From NCBI GenBank assembly GCA_947588735.1, contig CANQAD010000003.1, positions 1 through 64,000 of the forward strand: a stretch of DNA of 64,000 nucleotides. Direction: 5' to 3'. Position numbers and translations under genes: made by a program. This DNA is from an uncultured Akkermansia sp. Lineage in GTDB: Bacteria; Verrucomicrobiota; Verrucomicrobiia; Verrucomicrobiales; Akkermansiaceae. How positions within the stretch are numbered: position 1 is the first letter of the stretch; each line of letters starts with the position of its first letter. The notes beneath the pieces were generated by a model that worked only from the letters and a program-made list of their open reading frames with translations, searched no databases and was not told the origin of the DNA. Of the stretch, positions 9,927 to 19,074 are shown in pieces.

Positions 9927-10534
9927 ACCCGCAGGACTACCCGCCCGATGTGCGCGAGCTCATCGACAGCCTCACCCGCATGCCCGGCACCGGTCGACGC
10001 ACAGCGGAGCGGCTGGCGCTTTGGTTTCTGCTGCGTGCCGGGGAGGATGCCACGCGCATCGCCCAAGCCATCTATCGCGCTGTGGAAAACACCGGCACCT
10101 GCCCCAACTGCGGCTTTTTTGCGAAGCAGGGTGAGCTCTGCACAGCCTGCAGCGATCCCACCCGCGATGCCTCCGTCATCTGCGTTGTCGAGCATGCCAC
10201 GGATGTGCTGCCCATTGAGCGCAGCGGCTCTTTCCACGGCCTCTACCACTGCCTCGGCGGCAAAATATCCCCGCTGGATGGGATTCTACCCGAGCATCTC
10301 GCCATTGACCAGCTCGTGCAGCGCGTAAGGGAGCACTCCAACTGCGAAGTCATTCTGGCCGTGGGCAGCGATGTGGAAGGAGAAGCCACGGCTCTCTACC
10401 TCACGGATCGGCTGACTGATCTTCCTTGCCGTGTCTCACGCCTCGCACAGGGCATGCCTGCCGGGACCGGGTTGGCCCAAGCAGATGCTGTCACCGTGAT
10501 GCGAGCCCTCAACGGTCGGGTAAATCTGCGTTGA
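9923..10534 (+). CDS. recR: Recombination protein RecR
   Basis: MNPQDYPPDVRELIDSLTRMPGTGRRTAERLALW, CxNCG...CxxC zinc finger, Toprim ...YHCLGGKISPLDGI. The tracked start at 9701 is too early; ATG 9923 fits. Confidence 0.95.
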   Translation: MNPQDYPPDVRELIDSLTRMPGTGRRTAERLALWFLLRAGEDATRIAQAIYRAVENTGTCPNCGFFAKQGELCTACSDPTRDASVICVVEHATDVLPIERSGSFHGLYHCLGGKISPLDGILPEHLAIDQLVQRVREHSNCEVILAVGSDVEGEATALYLTDRLTDLPCRVSRLAQGMPAGTGLAQADAVTVMRALNGRVNLR

Positions 10535-10587
10535 TTTTCCTCTTTCATCTTGACTCTTGCGCCTCCACACGCTACCCTGATTATACC

Positions 10588-11523
10588 ATGCAACGCAGAG
10601 ACTTTATCAAACTCGGTTTTGCCGTGGGCGCCGGTTTTTCGCTGGATACTCTCAGCGGCCTGTTTCCGGTCGCCAACGCCGAAGAATCCGCGGTACCCAC
10701 AGAAAAGTATCCCTTGGTAGCCGTACGCGGTAATGACCGTGTGGCCATGCTGTCTGCCGCTCTCACGGCGTTGGGAAGCGGGGGAGGCATGTCTGCCTTT
10801 GTCAAACCCGGACAAAGCGTTGTCATCAAGCCAAATTGCGCGTGGGACAAGGGACCTGAAATGAGCGCCAACACCCACCCTTCTCTGGTGGGGCATATGG
10901 TCAAACTATGCAAACAAGCGGGGGCCTCCAAGGTACTTGTTTTTGACCACTCATGCGACGACTGGCAGCGCACTTACCGCAACAGCGGCATCCAAGCTGC
11001 CGTAGAAGCAGCAGGCGGAGAGATGATCAGCGGAGCAGATGAAAGCATGTACCGTGACCACGATAACCCCGGCGCACGTAATCTTAAACGCGCCAAGGTA
11101 CACTCGGCCATCCTTGATTCCGACGTCTTCATCAACATGCCCGTGCTGAAAAATCACGGCGGCGCTCGCATGACTGCCTGCATGAAAAACGCCATGGGGA
11201 TCGTATGGAATCGAGGATATTTTCACAGTCATGATCTTCACCAATGCATCGCCGACAGCATTCTGCTGCGCAAGCCAGATCTCAACGTCCTGGACGCTTT
11301 TGCGCCCATGTTGCGCAACGGTCCCAAAGGCAAGGATGAAAATGACCTTATTCAGACACATGCCCTGCTAGCGGGGAAGGATATTGTGGCCATTGATGCT
11401 GCAGCCGCCAAACTTTTGGGCTATGCGGACGGTGAAGTGCGCCATATCGATCTGGCAGCCTCCATGGGACTGGGTGAAAAAGACCTCTCCAAGACCTGGA
11501 TTCGCCGTATCTCCGTTGCTTAA
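10588..11523 (+). CDS. DUF362-family protein with Tat-like signal
   Basis: MQRRDFIKLGFAVGAGFSLD (twin-arginine), then DUF362-like VVIKPNCAWDKGPEMSANTHPSLVGHMVKLC...VFINMPVLKNHGGARMTACMKNAMG. Confidence 0.75.
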   Translation: MQRRDFIKLGFAVGAGFSLDTLSGLFPVANAEESAVPTEKYPLVAVRGNDRVAMLSAALTALGSGGGMSAFVKPGQSVVIKPNCAWDKGPEMSANTHPSLVGHMVKLCKQAGASKVLVFDHSCDDWQRTYRNSGIQAAVEAAGGEMISGADESMYRDHDNPGARNLKRAKVHSAILDSDVFINMPVLKNHGGARMTACMKNAMGIVWNRGYFHSHDLHQCIADSILLRKPDLNVLDAFAPMLRNGPKGKDENDLIQTHALLAGKDIVAIDAAAAKLLGYADGEVRHIDLAASMGLGEKDLSKTWIRRISVA

Positions 11524-11651
11524 CTCGGCATCGACCCGGTTCATCTTCTCATGTCGGGGATTTTCCCAGATTCCTTCCGTGCTTTCGTCGTTCCCGCATC
11601 TCCGAGCACTTCAGTGCAACATGTTCTCTTTTTTCATGCTTCGTAGCTCCT

Positions 11652-13397
11652 ATGTGGCGATTTTTACGTATTGTCTGTGCTTTCTTGGTGGGGTTTCTCC
11701 TCGTGTGGGGGTTCATCAATCTGTGCAACACTGAGCCTGCCGCTTGGGAATATCTTGTTGAGCGCGTCCAGTTCATCCCGGCTCTGCTCGGCACACTAAG
11801 CGGCGTAGCATGGGCCGGCGTCGTTTTGGGCGCGCTCGTTGTTCTCACGCCCATTTTTGGGCGCGTATACTGCTCTTTTCTTTGCCCGCTCGGCATCGCA
11901 CAAGATATCGTTATACGCTTACACAGAGCCATGGATCATCTTCGCGGCAAAAAGAGTACCGGGTCTGCGCATCGTTTTACGCCACCGGTTCCCTACGTGC
12001 GCTACACCGTTTTGGTGCTTGTAGCGGTTGGATCACTGTTCACTGGCGCTGCCATTCTCGCCTGGGTGGATCCCTACAGTATCTGCGCACGCTTCCTGGC
12101 GGGCGTGCTGAACCCATTGGCTGCGGATGCTGCAAATATGCTGAGGGACGAGCAAGTGACCGCCCCGGCATGGTCGCGCTACGGGTGGTTACTTCTGCTC
12201 GTGGGAGGCATGTTCCTGCTGCCGCTCATCTTAGCTTGGTGGCGCGGGCGTATCTATTGCAACACACTTTGCCCCGTGGGCGCACTGCTTGGTTTGCTCT
12301 CCCGCCGACCCCTGATACGCATTGGCATGGATCCCAACAGTTGTGTGCGCTGCGCCGCCTGTGTGCGTGCCTGTAAAGCTCAATGTATTGATTTGAAAAA
12401 TTATCGCGTGGATACAACCCGCTGCGTGAACTGTTACGACTGCATCAGCGCGTGCGAGCATGGTCTGCGACCCCATCTTGTTAATCCTTTTGCCGCGCCC
12501 GGCACCGAATTTGGCGGCTCTCTCTCTCGCAAAAATCATTCTGCGGATTCACCGATGAGTACCTCGCGACGCGCGTTTTTGGGGCTGTTAGCCATGAGTG
12601 TTCCCGTGGCAGCCGTGACCTCCCGCCCGGCTGCTGCCACCCCGACACCCGCAGACGGCAATAATACCGCTCCTGCAACTTCCCCTCCCGGCAGTGTGAG
12701 TGTGCCGCGTTTTCTAAGCCACTGTACCGGCTGCGGGCTGTGCATCACTGCCTGCCCTACCCGGGTGCTGCAACCTGCCACCCTGCAGCACGGGTTCTCG
12801 GGCTTTCTGAAACCCTATCTGGATTTTACCCAAGGTTTCTGCAACTTTGATTGCACGGCTTGCAGCTCCGTGTGTCCGGTTGGCGCGATTCTCCCCCTCT
12901 CGCGCGCCGAAAAAAAACGCACGCAGATTGCCCTGGCCTCGTTCCATTCTGAACGCTGCATCGTGTATGGCCACCAAACGGAGTGCGGCGCCTGCACCGA
13001 ACATTGCCCCACCAAGGCGCTCTCCACGATCGAGGGCAAAGTCCCCTGCTACACGCCGGAAAACTGCATCACCTGCGGCGCCTGTGTGGACATTTGCCCG
13101 CAGCATGCGCTCTCGTTACAACCGGGAGGCGAGCACGTGCAGATTGACCGCGCCAAGTGCATCGCCTGCGGCAAGTGCTCGCGGGTGTGCCCCACGGGGG
13201 CTATGACCAGCAAACGACTGATGGTGCCGGTGCTGGACAGCAAACTCTGCATCGGCTGCGGAGCCTGCGCCTACGCCTGCCCGGTGCGGCCGGAGCGAGC
13301 CATGCAGATCACCCCGCTCAGTCGACACGGAAGCGCCGAGGTGCTCCACGAAGCGCCTGCTCAAAACCCTGTCAGCGCCGACGAGTTCCCCTTCTAA
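11652..13397 (+). CDS. NapH-like membrane protein fused to a Tat-motif polyferredoxin (multiple 4Fe-4S)
   Basis: N-terminal TMs with CPLG/CPVGALL motifs, many CxxCxxCxxxCP clusters, internal STSRRAFLGLLAMSVPVAAVTS. Confidence 0.8.
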   Translation: MWRFLRIVCAFLVGFLLVWGFINLCNTEPAAWEYLVERVQFIPALLGTLSGVAWAGVVLGALVVLTPIFGRVYCSFLCPLGIAQDIVIRLHRAMDHLRGKKSTGSAHRFTPPVPYVRYTVLVLVAVGSLFTGAAILAWVDPYSICARFLAGVLNPLAADAANMLRDEQVTAPAWSRYGWLLLLVGGMFLLPLILAWWRGRIYCNTLCPVGALLGLLSRRPLIRIGMDPNSCVRCAACVRACKAQCIDLKNYRVDTTRCVNCYDCISACEHGLRPHLVNPFAAPGTEFGGSLSRKNHSADSPMSTSRRAFLGLLAMSVPVAAVTSRPAAATPTPADGNNTAPATSPPGSVSVPRFLSHCTGCGLCITACPTRVLQPATLQHGFSGFLKPYLDFTQGFCNFDCTACSSVCPVGAILPLSRAEKKRTQIALASFHSERCIVYGHQTECGACTEHCPTKALSTIEGKVPCYTPENCITCGACVDICPQHALSLQPGGEHVQIDRAKCIACGKCSRVCPTGAMTSKRLMVPVLDSKLCIGCGACAYACPVRPERAMQITPLSRHGSAEVLHEAPAQNPVSADEFPF

Positions 13398-13445
13398 ACG
13401 CGGCTTGACGCGGAAGCGTTTGAATGGTATAAAGACTCCCGACCA

Positions 13446-14435
13446 ATGGCAGCCCGAAATTCGCACCAGGAGATTGCTCAAACGCTCATCGCTCTCAATG
13501 AGATAGCGGTTATCTCACACATGCGACCGGACGGCGATGCCGTGGGCAGCTCCATTGCGCTTGGGCTGGCTCTGCAAGCGCTCGGCAAGCGCGTGCACGT
13601 GTGGATCGAAGATGGCGTACCGGAACGCTTCCGCTTTCTGGAAGGCGCGCAGTTTGTCACCCCTCCGCCGAACGCTCTGCCACCCGGGCTGGAGTGCGTG
13701 GTCTGTCTGGATTGCGGAGAACCCAAACGCTTGGGCGGCAATGGTCAACTACTTGTAGAATCAGCCCCCCTCACCATCAATATCGACCACCACGAAACCA
13801 ACACCCTGTACGCCACAATGAACCTCGTGCAGGAGAAAGCCGCAGCCTGCGCCTGCGTGCTCGCTCCCCTGCTGGATGCTCTCGGCGTCGCGCTCACTCC
13901 ACCCATGGCTGCGGCGCTCTACGTTGCCGTCAACACGGATACGGGCTCTTTCCAATACAGCTCGACCACGCCGGAAGTTATGCGCTTAGGCGCACGGCTC
14001 ATTGAAGTCGGGGTGGACGTGGGAGACGTCAACCGCCGCCTCTACCAGGAACTCCCCCTGGCTGCCTTGCACCTGCAACGCGAGGTGCTCTGCAACATGG
14101 AGCTGGACGCCGGGGGGCTCATTGTGCACTATTCGCTCACCATCGCCCGTCGACAGGAGCTTCACCTGCGACTTGAAGACACGAAAGACCTGGTGGATAT
14201 CATCCGCGTTTTGCGCGGGGCCAGGGTGGCGCTCATCTTTGAGGAGCTGGAGGACGGGCTTGCCCGCATCTCCCTGCGCTCGAAAGACCCCGCCGTACGA
14301 GTGAATGATCTGGCTGCTCAATTTGGCGGCGGGGGACACCCCATGGCTGCCGGCATCCGCATGCGCGGCGCGCTTGGCGACGTGCGTTCCGCCGTGTTGC
14401 AAGCCACTTGCAAAGCCCTGAGCTCACGTGCATGA
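13446..14435 (+). CDS. nrnA: DHH/DHHA1 phosphoesterase, NrnA-like (oligoribonuclease/PAP phosphatase)
   Basis: SHMRPDGDAVGSS, IDHHETN, C-terminal FGGGGHPMAAG. Confidence 0.9.
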   Translation: MAARNSHQEIAQTLIALNEIAVISHMRPDGDAVGSSIALGLALQALGKRVHVWIEDGVPERFRFLEGAQFVTPPPNALPPGLECVVCLDCGEPKRLGGNGQLLVESAPLTINIDHHETNTLYATMNLVQEKAAACACVLAPLLDALGVALTPPMAAALYVAVNTDTGSFQYSSTTPEVMRLGARLIEVGVDVGDVNRRLYQELPLAALHLQREVLCNMELDAGGLIVHYSLTIARRQELHLRLEDTKDLVDIIRVLRGARVALIFEELEDGLARISLRSKDPAVRVNDLAAQFGGGGHPMAAGIRMRGALGDVRSAVLQATCKALSSRA

Positions 14436-15163
14436 CCTCCCCGTTCCCCGAGAGCCCCGGCGGCGTGTTGCTGGTGGATAAAGACCCCGGTTTTACCTCC
14501 CACAATGCCGTGGCGCTCTGTCGCCGTATTCTGGGCACACGCAAGGTAGGACATTGCGGTACGCTGGACCCCATGGCCACCGGCATGCTGATTCTGGTCA
14601 TCGGCAAGGCCACGCGTCTGCAGGAGCGCCTCATGAGCGAAGATAAAGTTTACACGGCTACCATGCAGCTTGGGATTGAAACCAATAGCCAGGACGCCGA
14701 TGGTGAGGTAGTAGCCACAAAGCTGACCGACGGTGTCACCGCAGCCGATATTCAACGCGCCTTTGAGCATTTTCACACCGAGTTTGACCAAGTGCCGCCC
14801 ATGTTTTCTGCGGTGAAAATCAACGGCGTGCCCTGCTACAAGCTCGCACGCCGCGGCGAAGAAGTCGCCCGACGAGCCCGGCGGGTACGCGTGTTTGACT
14901 ACACGATCACCCGAATTGACTTATCCAACGCCCAGGTGGACTTTTTGGTGCATTGCTCCAAGGGCTTTTACGTGCGCACTTATGCGCACGACATCGGACA
15001 ACTGCTGGGTTGCGGAGCGCACCTCACCGCCTTGCGCCGCATTCGATCCGGGCAGTTTGACATCGCTCAGGCCATAAGCGTACCCGAGCTGAAGTCCGCC
15101 TCTCGCCAGCAGGTTCTCTCCCGTCTCATTCCCGTGGAGCAATTGATTCCCCCTACTCCTTGA
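14432..15163 (+). CDS. truB: tRNA pseudouridine(55) synthase
   Basis: GVLLVDKDPGFTSHNAV, RKVGHCGTLDPMATG. ATGA overlap with nrnA; the tracked start at 14408 is too early. Confidence 0.95.
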   Translation: MTSPFPESPGGVLLVDKDPGFTSHNAVALCRRILGTRKVGHCGTLDPMATGMLILVIGKATRLQERLMSEDKVYTATMQLGIETNSQDADGEVVATKLTDGVTAADIQRAFEHFHTEFDQVPPMFSAVKINGVPCYKLARRGEEVARRARRVRVFDYTITRIDLSNAQVDFLVHCSKGFYVRTYAHDIGQLLGCGAHLTALRRIRSGQFDIAQAISVPELKSASRQQVLSRLIPVEQLIPPTP

Positions 15164-15166
15164 GCC

Positions 15167-16078
15167 ATGCAGATTTTCAATTCGCTTGATGAGCTTCGCA
15201 CTCTTAATCAACCCATCCACTGGGCTATTGGGTTCTTTGACGGCGTGCATCGTGGGCATGTACGCGTGATGCATAGTGCAGCCACTCCAGGTGCCTTAAG
15301 AGGGATTATGACCTTTGCGCATCACCCGTTGGCTTTGCTACGCCCAGCCGAACAACCCCTGCTCATCACCCCCGGCGCACTGTATAAGGCACAGCTCATT
15401 GCCGAGTTAGGGGGGGCAGATATTCTGCTGCGTCTGCCATTTAACGTGGAGCTTGCTGGGCTCACCCCAGTGCAATTTTTGGATATCTTGGGGGAAAGCT
15501 GCCGTGTAGCAGGCATTTCCGTCGGCGCGAATTGGCGCTTCGGCGCTGAGGGCACAGGAAACACCGAACTGCTCGCCCACGAAGGGGCTCGCCGAGGCTG
15601 GGACATCCGCATCTGTCCGCTGGCTCAGCACACTGGGGCACCTGTGAGCTCACAGCGCATTCGCACCGTTCTGGCCGCTGGAGATCTGCCCCTGGCCACA
15701 GACCTGCTCGGACACCCGTTCGCCATTAGCGGAACAGTAGAGCACGGGCAGCATTTAGCGCGACGTCTGGGTTTTCCAACAGCCAATATACCCATTCCTC
15801 CAGGCAGTGCCCTACCACCCGCCGGTGTGTATGCCATCTCCGCCTGCGTGGGCCATTGCACCCTGACCGGGATTGCCAATCTCGGTCTGCGCCCGAGTAT
15901 TGCCGAGCAGAGCAAACTGCCGCGACTTGAAGTCCATTTCACCGATTGGCATGGTGATCTATACGGGTCCTACCTCTCTGTGTATCTCCACCATTTCATA
16001 CGCCCGGAAGTGCCATTCTCTTCCTTAGAGGCCTTGCAAAAGCAAGTCCTTTCTGACATTTCATCCCTGCAATCTTAA
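15167..16078 (+). CDS. ribF: Bifunctional riboflavin kinase/FAD synthetase
   Basis: GFFDGVHRGHVRVM; RKLGFPTANI-like RRLGFPTANIPIP; ends in a kinase domain. Confidence 0.94.
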   Translation: MQIFNSLDELRTLNQPIHWAIGFFDGVHRGHVRVMHSAATPGALRGIMTFAHHPLALLRPAEQPLLITPGALYKAQLIAELGGADILLRLPFNVELAGLTPVQFLDILGESCRVAGISVGANWRFGAEGTGNTELLAHEGARRGWDIRICPLAQHTGAPVSSQRIRTVLAAGDLPLATDLLGHPFAISGTVEHGQHLARRLGFPTANIPIPPGSALPPAGVYAISACVGHCTLTGIANLGLRPSIAEQSKLPRLEVHFTDWHGDLYGSYLSVYLHHFIRPEVPFSSLEALQKQVLSDISSLQS

Positions 16079-16204
16079 GCCTCAAGGCATTTTTACCCCA
16101 TTTTTAAACGAAAAGTTAGATTTTTATAAGTACTTATTTTAAACTAGTTTTGCTTTTTTTAGTTCTCTTGCCTCGTTGATTTGTCATTTTTTTTCATTTT
16201 AGAC

Positions 16205-16232
16205 TTGCCATCAATGGCAAATTAGCTATAAT
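16205..16232 (+). promoter_or_regulatory. Sigma70-like promoter TTGCCA-N16-TATAAT for the small lipoprotein
   Basis: Direct hexamer match. Followed by a CTTCTGCC/GGCAGAAG stem-loop in the 5' UTR (about 16243-16265). Confidence 0.7.
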
Positions 16233-16294
16233 AGCTCCGCGTCTTCTGCCTACAGTGGGCAGAAGAACTTCAACCTAGTAAATCAAAGAAAAAT

Positions 16295-16423
16295 ATGAAG
16301 ACCATCTCTGTTCTCGCTCTTACGGCGGTTGCAATTCTTGCCAGCTGCCAGCAGCAGCAGCAACAGCAGCAGGCCCCTGAGGCTCCTGTTGCTCCTGTGG
16401 CTCCCGCTACTGTCACCAAGTAA
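16295..16423 (+). CDS. 42-aa lipoprotein with polyglutamine tract
   Basis: MKTISVLALTAVAILASCQQQQQQQQAPEAPVAPVAPATVTK; lipobox ILASC, upstream promoter and downstream terminator. Below the ORF-track size cutoff. Confidence 0.75.
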   Translation: MKTISVLALTAVAILASCQQQQQQQQAPEAPVAPVAPATVTK

Positions 16424-16468
16424 GGGTTTCAAGGGGGGCGGACAACCGCTTCTCCTACGGAAATTCGC

Positions 16469-16506
16469 AAGCGCGTCGGAATTTAATTTCCGGCGCGCTT
16501 TCTTCA
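16469..16506 (+). terminator. Rho-independent terminator after the small lipoprotein
   Basis: AAGCGCGTCGGAA/TTCCGGCGCGCTT 13-bp stem with one G:U pair, then TCTTC. Confidence 0.75.
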
Positions 16507-16532
16507 TGCCCTCTTATCTGTCCTCCTAAATG

Positions 16533-16988
16533 TCAATTGCCTGCCTGCCGCATCCACACGCGCCGCGAGGTCTCCCCTATGATCTCAATTTGCACCCATA
16601 CGGCACCCGACGGCATGAGCTCACCACCAAATCGATCTGCCCACTCCACGAGCAAAACCATCCCGCTCGTCAAATACTCATCCCAACCTATTTCCAACGC
16701 CTCGTCCATTTGCCTAAGCCGGTATAAATCAAAGTGAGCCACCGGCAAACGCCCGTCCGTATGTTCGTGCACAAGATTGAAAGTAGGACTGTTACCGGCA
16801 TTTGCGCAGCCCAAGCCATCCAAGACTCCCTGCACGAAGCGTGTTTTACCGGCACCCAGCTCGCCCACGAGCCCGAGCACATCTCCAACTTCCAGATCCT
16901 CAGATAAGCGGCTCCCCAACTCCCGCATCGCTTCTTCTCCCTGCAATACCACTCCTGTTTTTTGAAAAATTTTATCTATATTCTTCAT
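16533..16988 (-). CDS. tsaE: tRNA threonylcarbamoyladenosine biosynthesis ATPase
   Basis: LGLVGELGAGKTRFVQGVLDGLG...VNSPTF-type motif (NSPTFNLVHEH), HFDLYRL. Confidence 0.93.
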   Translation of the reverse strand: MKNIDKIFQKTGVVLQGEEAMRELGSRLSEDLEVGDVLGLVGELGAGKTRFVQGVLDGLGCANAGNSPTFNLVHEHTDGRLPVAHFDLYRLRQMDEALEIGWDEYLTSGMVLLVEWADRFGGELMPSGAVWVQIEIIGETSRRVWMRQAGN

Positions 16989-17005
16989 TTTTTAATAAAT
17001 TTTGC

Positions 17006-17033
17006 TTGCCAAAACGCACGGCTTGTTTATAAT
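17006..17033 (+). promoter_or_regulatory. Promoter TTGCCA-N16-TATAAT for rplU-rpmA
   Basis: Direct hexamer match upstream of rplU. Confidence 0.75.
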
Positions 17034-17077
17034 GTGCCAGCCCGTACTCTCGGGCGCAACTAAAAAAAAAAAAAAAT

Positions 17078-17398
17078 ATGGCATACGCAATATTTGCATC
17101 CGGCAGCAAGCAATACCGGGTTACTGTGGGCGATGTGGTGGAAGTCGATCGCCTTCCTGACACGCAGAATGATGGTGAGGCAAAGTTTGACAACGTGCTG
17201 TTGGTGGAGGACGGAGAAACGACGAAGGTTGGCACCCCGGTTGTGGAGGGAGCCAGCGTGACAGCTCTGGTGCTGGATGCTGAGGCTCGCGGACCAAAGG
17301 GTATCGCTTTCAAGTTCAAGCGTCGCAAAGGTTTCCACAAAAAGAAGGGATTTCGCGCTGCTCTTACCAAGGTCAAGATCACGTCTATCAATGCTTAA
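17078..17398 (+). CDS. rplU: 50S ribosomal protein L21
   Basis: MAYAIFASGSKQYRVTVGDVVEVDRL...KFKRRKGFHKKKGFR. Confidence 0.97.
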   Translation: MAYAIFASGSKQYRVTVGDVVEVDRLPDTQNDGEAKFDNVLLVEDGETTKVGTPVVEGASVTALVLDAEARGPKGIAFKFKRRKGFHKKKGFRAALTKVKITSINA

Positions 17399-17426
17399 TC
17401 ATTAACCTGATACAATTTTAACAGTC

Positions 17427-17678
17427 ATGGCACATAAAAAAGGACAAGGCTCTGTACGCAACGGGCGTGACTCTCGCAGCAAGCGTCTCGGTGTGAAAAA
17501 ATTCGGCGGTCAGTCCGTCATCGCCGGCAACATCATCATTCGCCAACGCGGTACCAAGTACCACCCAGGCAAAGGTGTGGGTATGGGGCGTGATTACACG
17601 ATTTTTTCACTGGTGGACGGCCGCGTGTTCTTCGACCGCGAAGGCCGCCGCGTTAATGTGGCAGAAGAAAGCAAGTAA
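17427..17678 (+). CDS. rpmA: 50S ribosomal protein L27
   Basis: [29 protein letters not shown]. Confidence 0.97.
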   Translation: MAHKKGQGSVRNGRDSRSKRLGVKKFGGQSVIAGNIIIRQRGTKYHPGKGVGMGRDYTIFSLVDGRVFFDREGRRVNVAEESK

Positions 17679-17710
17679 TCCCCGCTGCACACGCATTCTT
17701 TCTAGTTTAC

Positions 17711-17744
17711 AGAGCCGAACTTCGAACAAGTTCGGCTCTTTTTG
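17711..17744 (+). terminator. Rho-independent terminator after rpmA
   Basis: AGAGCCGAACTT-CGAAC-AAGTTCGGCTCT perfect 12-bp stem followed by TTTTT. Confidence 0.9.
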
Positions 17745-17749
17745 TGTTT

Positions 17750-18631
17750 TTAGGAACGCACGAAGCTCAAATAATCATCCACTGCACGGTATATGCTCTC
17801 TCGAGCGCCTGGCATCGGGATGCCTAAGCGGAGCAGCTCACTGTTATCCATAGCTGTGTGAGCTGGGCGTGGAGCACGAAATCTGCTGATATTGCAGACT
17901 CTCTGCGCTTCCACGAATGGCATTTCCGGCAGGATGCCTACATTGCAAGCGTGCTCCAGAGCCATCTTTGCACCACTGTAACGGCTCATCGGCTCACCGC
18001 AGCTCGTTACCTGAAGTACTCCGCTCACCCCCTCCAATTGTGGGCTGAGAATGACGCGAGCGATATCCTGAGCATGCGTAGGCAATGAGTCTTGATCCGC
18101 CGCAGCAAACAATTTTTCTCCTCGTAGAGCCTGCGCCAGCGCGTTCTCCACAAAAGATGGTTTACGTGGATTCCCACACACCCAAGAAACGCGCAATATG
18201 AGTGCATCCGTGTTATTCTCACGAACTTGGAACTCAGCCTCCGCCTTGGACATACCATAAAAATTGACAGGCTTACATCGGGTATCTACTGGTTTGAGCC
18301 CCGGACGACGACCATCAAGCACATAATCCGTTGAAAGGTGGATAAAGCGTGCCCCGGTATGGCGGCACGCCAACGCCATGGCTGCCGGGCTCATTGCGTT
18401 CACTATATGCGCACGCAGCGCATTGTCTTCACACTCATCCACACGTGAAATGGCCGCGCAATTCACCACCAACTCCGCCTTACTGCGCAGCACTCGCTCC
18501 CCCACCGTCACCGGATGTTCCAAATCACACTCTGTATGCGAGGGAGTGGACAATTCGTGGCCTGCAGCCAGCGCGACTTCTCTCAACACCTCCCCTACCC
18601 GCCCACTCGCGCCGAATATGAGTATTTTCAC
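17750..18631 (-). CDS. rfbD: dTDP-4-dehydrorhamnose reductase-like NAD(P)-dependent protein
   Basis: MKILIFGASGRVGEVL, ISRVDECEDN, FIHLSTDYVLDG, FYGMSKAEAE, RVSWVCG. Confidence 0.85.
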   Translation of the reverse strand: MKILIFGASGRVGEVLREVALAAGHELSTPSHTECDLEHPVTVGERVLRSKAELVVNCAAISRVDECEDNALRAHIVNAMSPAAMALACRHTGARFIHLSTDYVLDGRRPGLKPVDTRCKPVNFYGMSKAEAEFQVRENNTDALILRVSWVCGNPRKPSFVENALAQALRGEKLFAAADQDSLPTHAQDIARVILSPQLEGVSGVLQVTSCGEPMSRYSGAKMALEHACNVGILPEMPFVEAQRVCNISRFRAPRPAHTAMDNSELLRLGIPMPGARESIYRAVDDYLSFVRS

Positions 18632-19068
18632 GCGTTTCTCCTCCCCTCCCGCGTACTGCTGCCGCGTGCCAATCTCAACAGCGCATCATACGCACGCGAT
18701 TCCCCCCGTACTGCAGCTTTACGGTACCAATATGCTGCCATCTCATTACTCTGTGGCGCACCAATTCCTCGCTCAAAGCACGCACCGAGCTTCAGCGCGG
18801 CAGAGACGTGCCCACGATGTGCAGCATTCTCCAAGCAACTCACTGCCCCTTCTGGATCCTTGATGCAGCCTACCCCTTTCAAATAGCACTTACCCATCAG
18901 GTAGAACGCGTCCGCGTCCCCCGCCCTGGCCGCGGCATCAAAGCATGCCAGCGCGCGCTCATAATTCCGCGCCACCCCGCGCCCACGCAACAATCGTCGC
19001 CCAAACTGAACGCAGGCCTTCGCATCCTCAGCGTCGCATTTTTCCGGGCTAACTTCATCAGTGGTCAT
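18628..19068 (-). CDS. Sel1-repeat protein
   Basis: Sel1 repeats: ALACFDAAARAGDADAFYLMGKCYLKGVGCIKDPEGAVSCLENAAHRGHVSAALKLGACFERGIG. Confidence 0.85.
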   Translation of the reverse strand: MTTDEVSPEKCDAEDAKACVQFGRRLLRGRGVARNYERALACFDAAARAGDADAFYLMGKCYLKGVGCIKDPEGAVSCLENAAHRGHVSAALKLGACFERGIGAPQSNEMAAYWYRKAAVRGESRAYDALLRLARGSSTREGRRNA

Positions 19069-19074
19069 AGGTTT

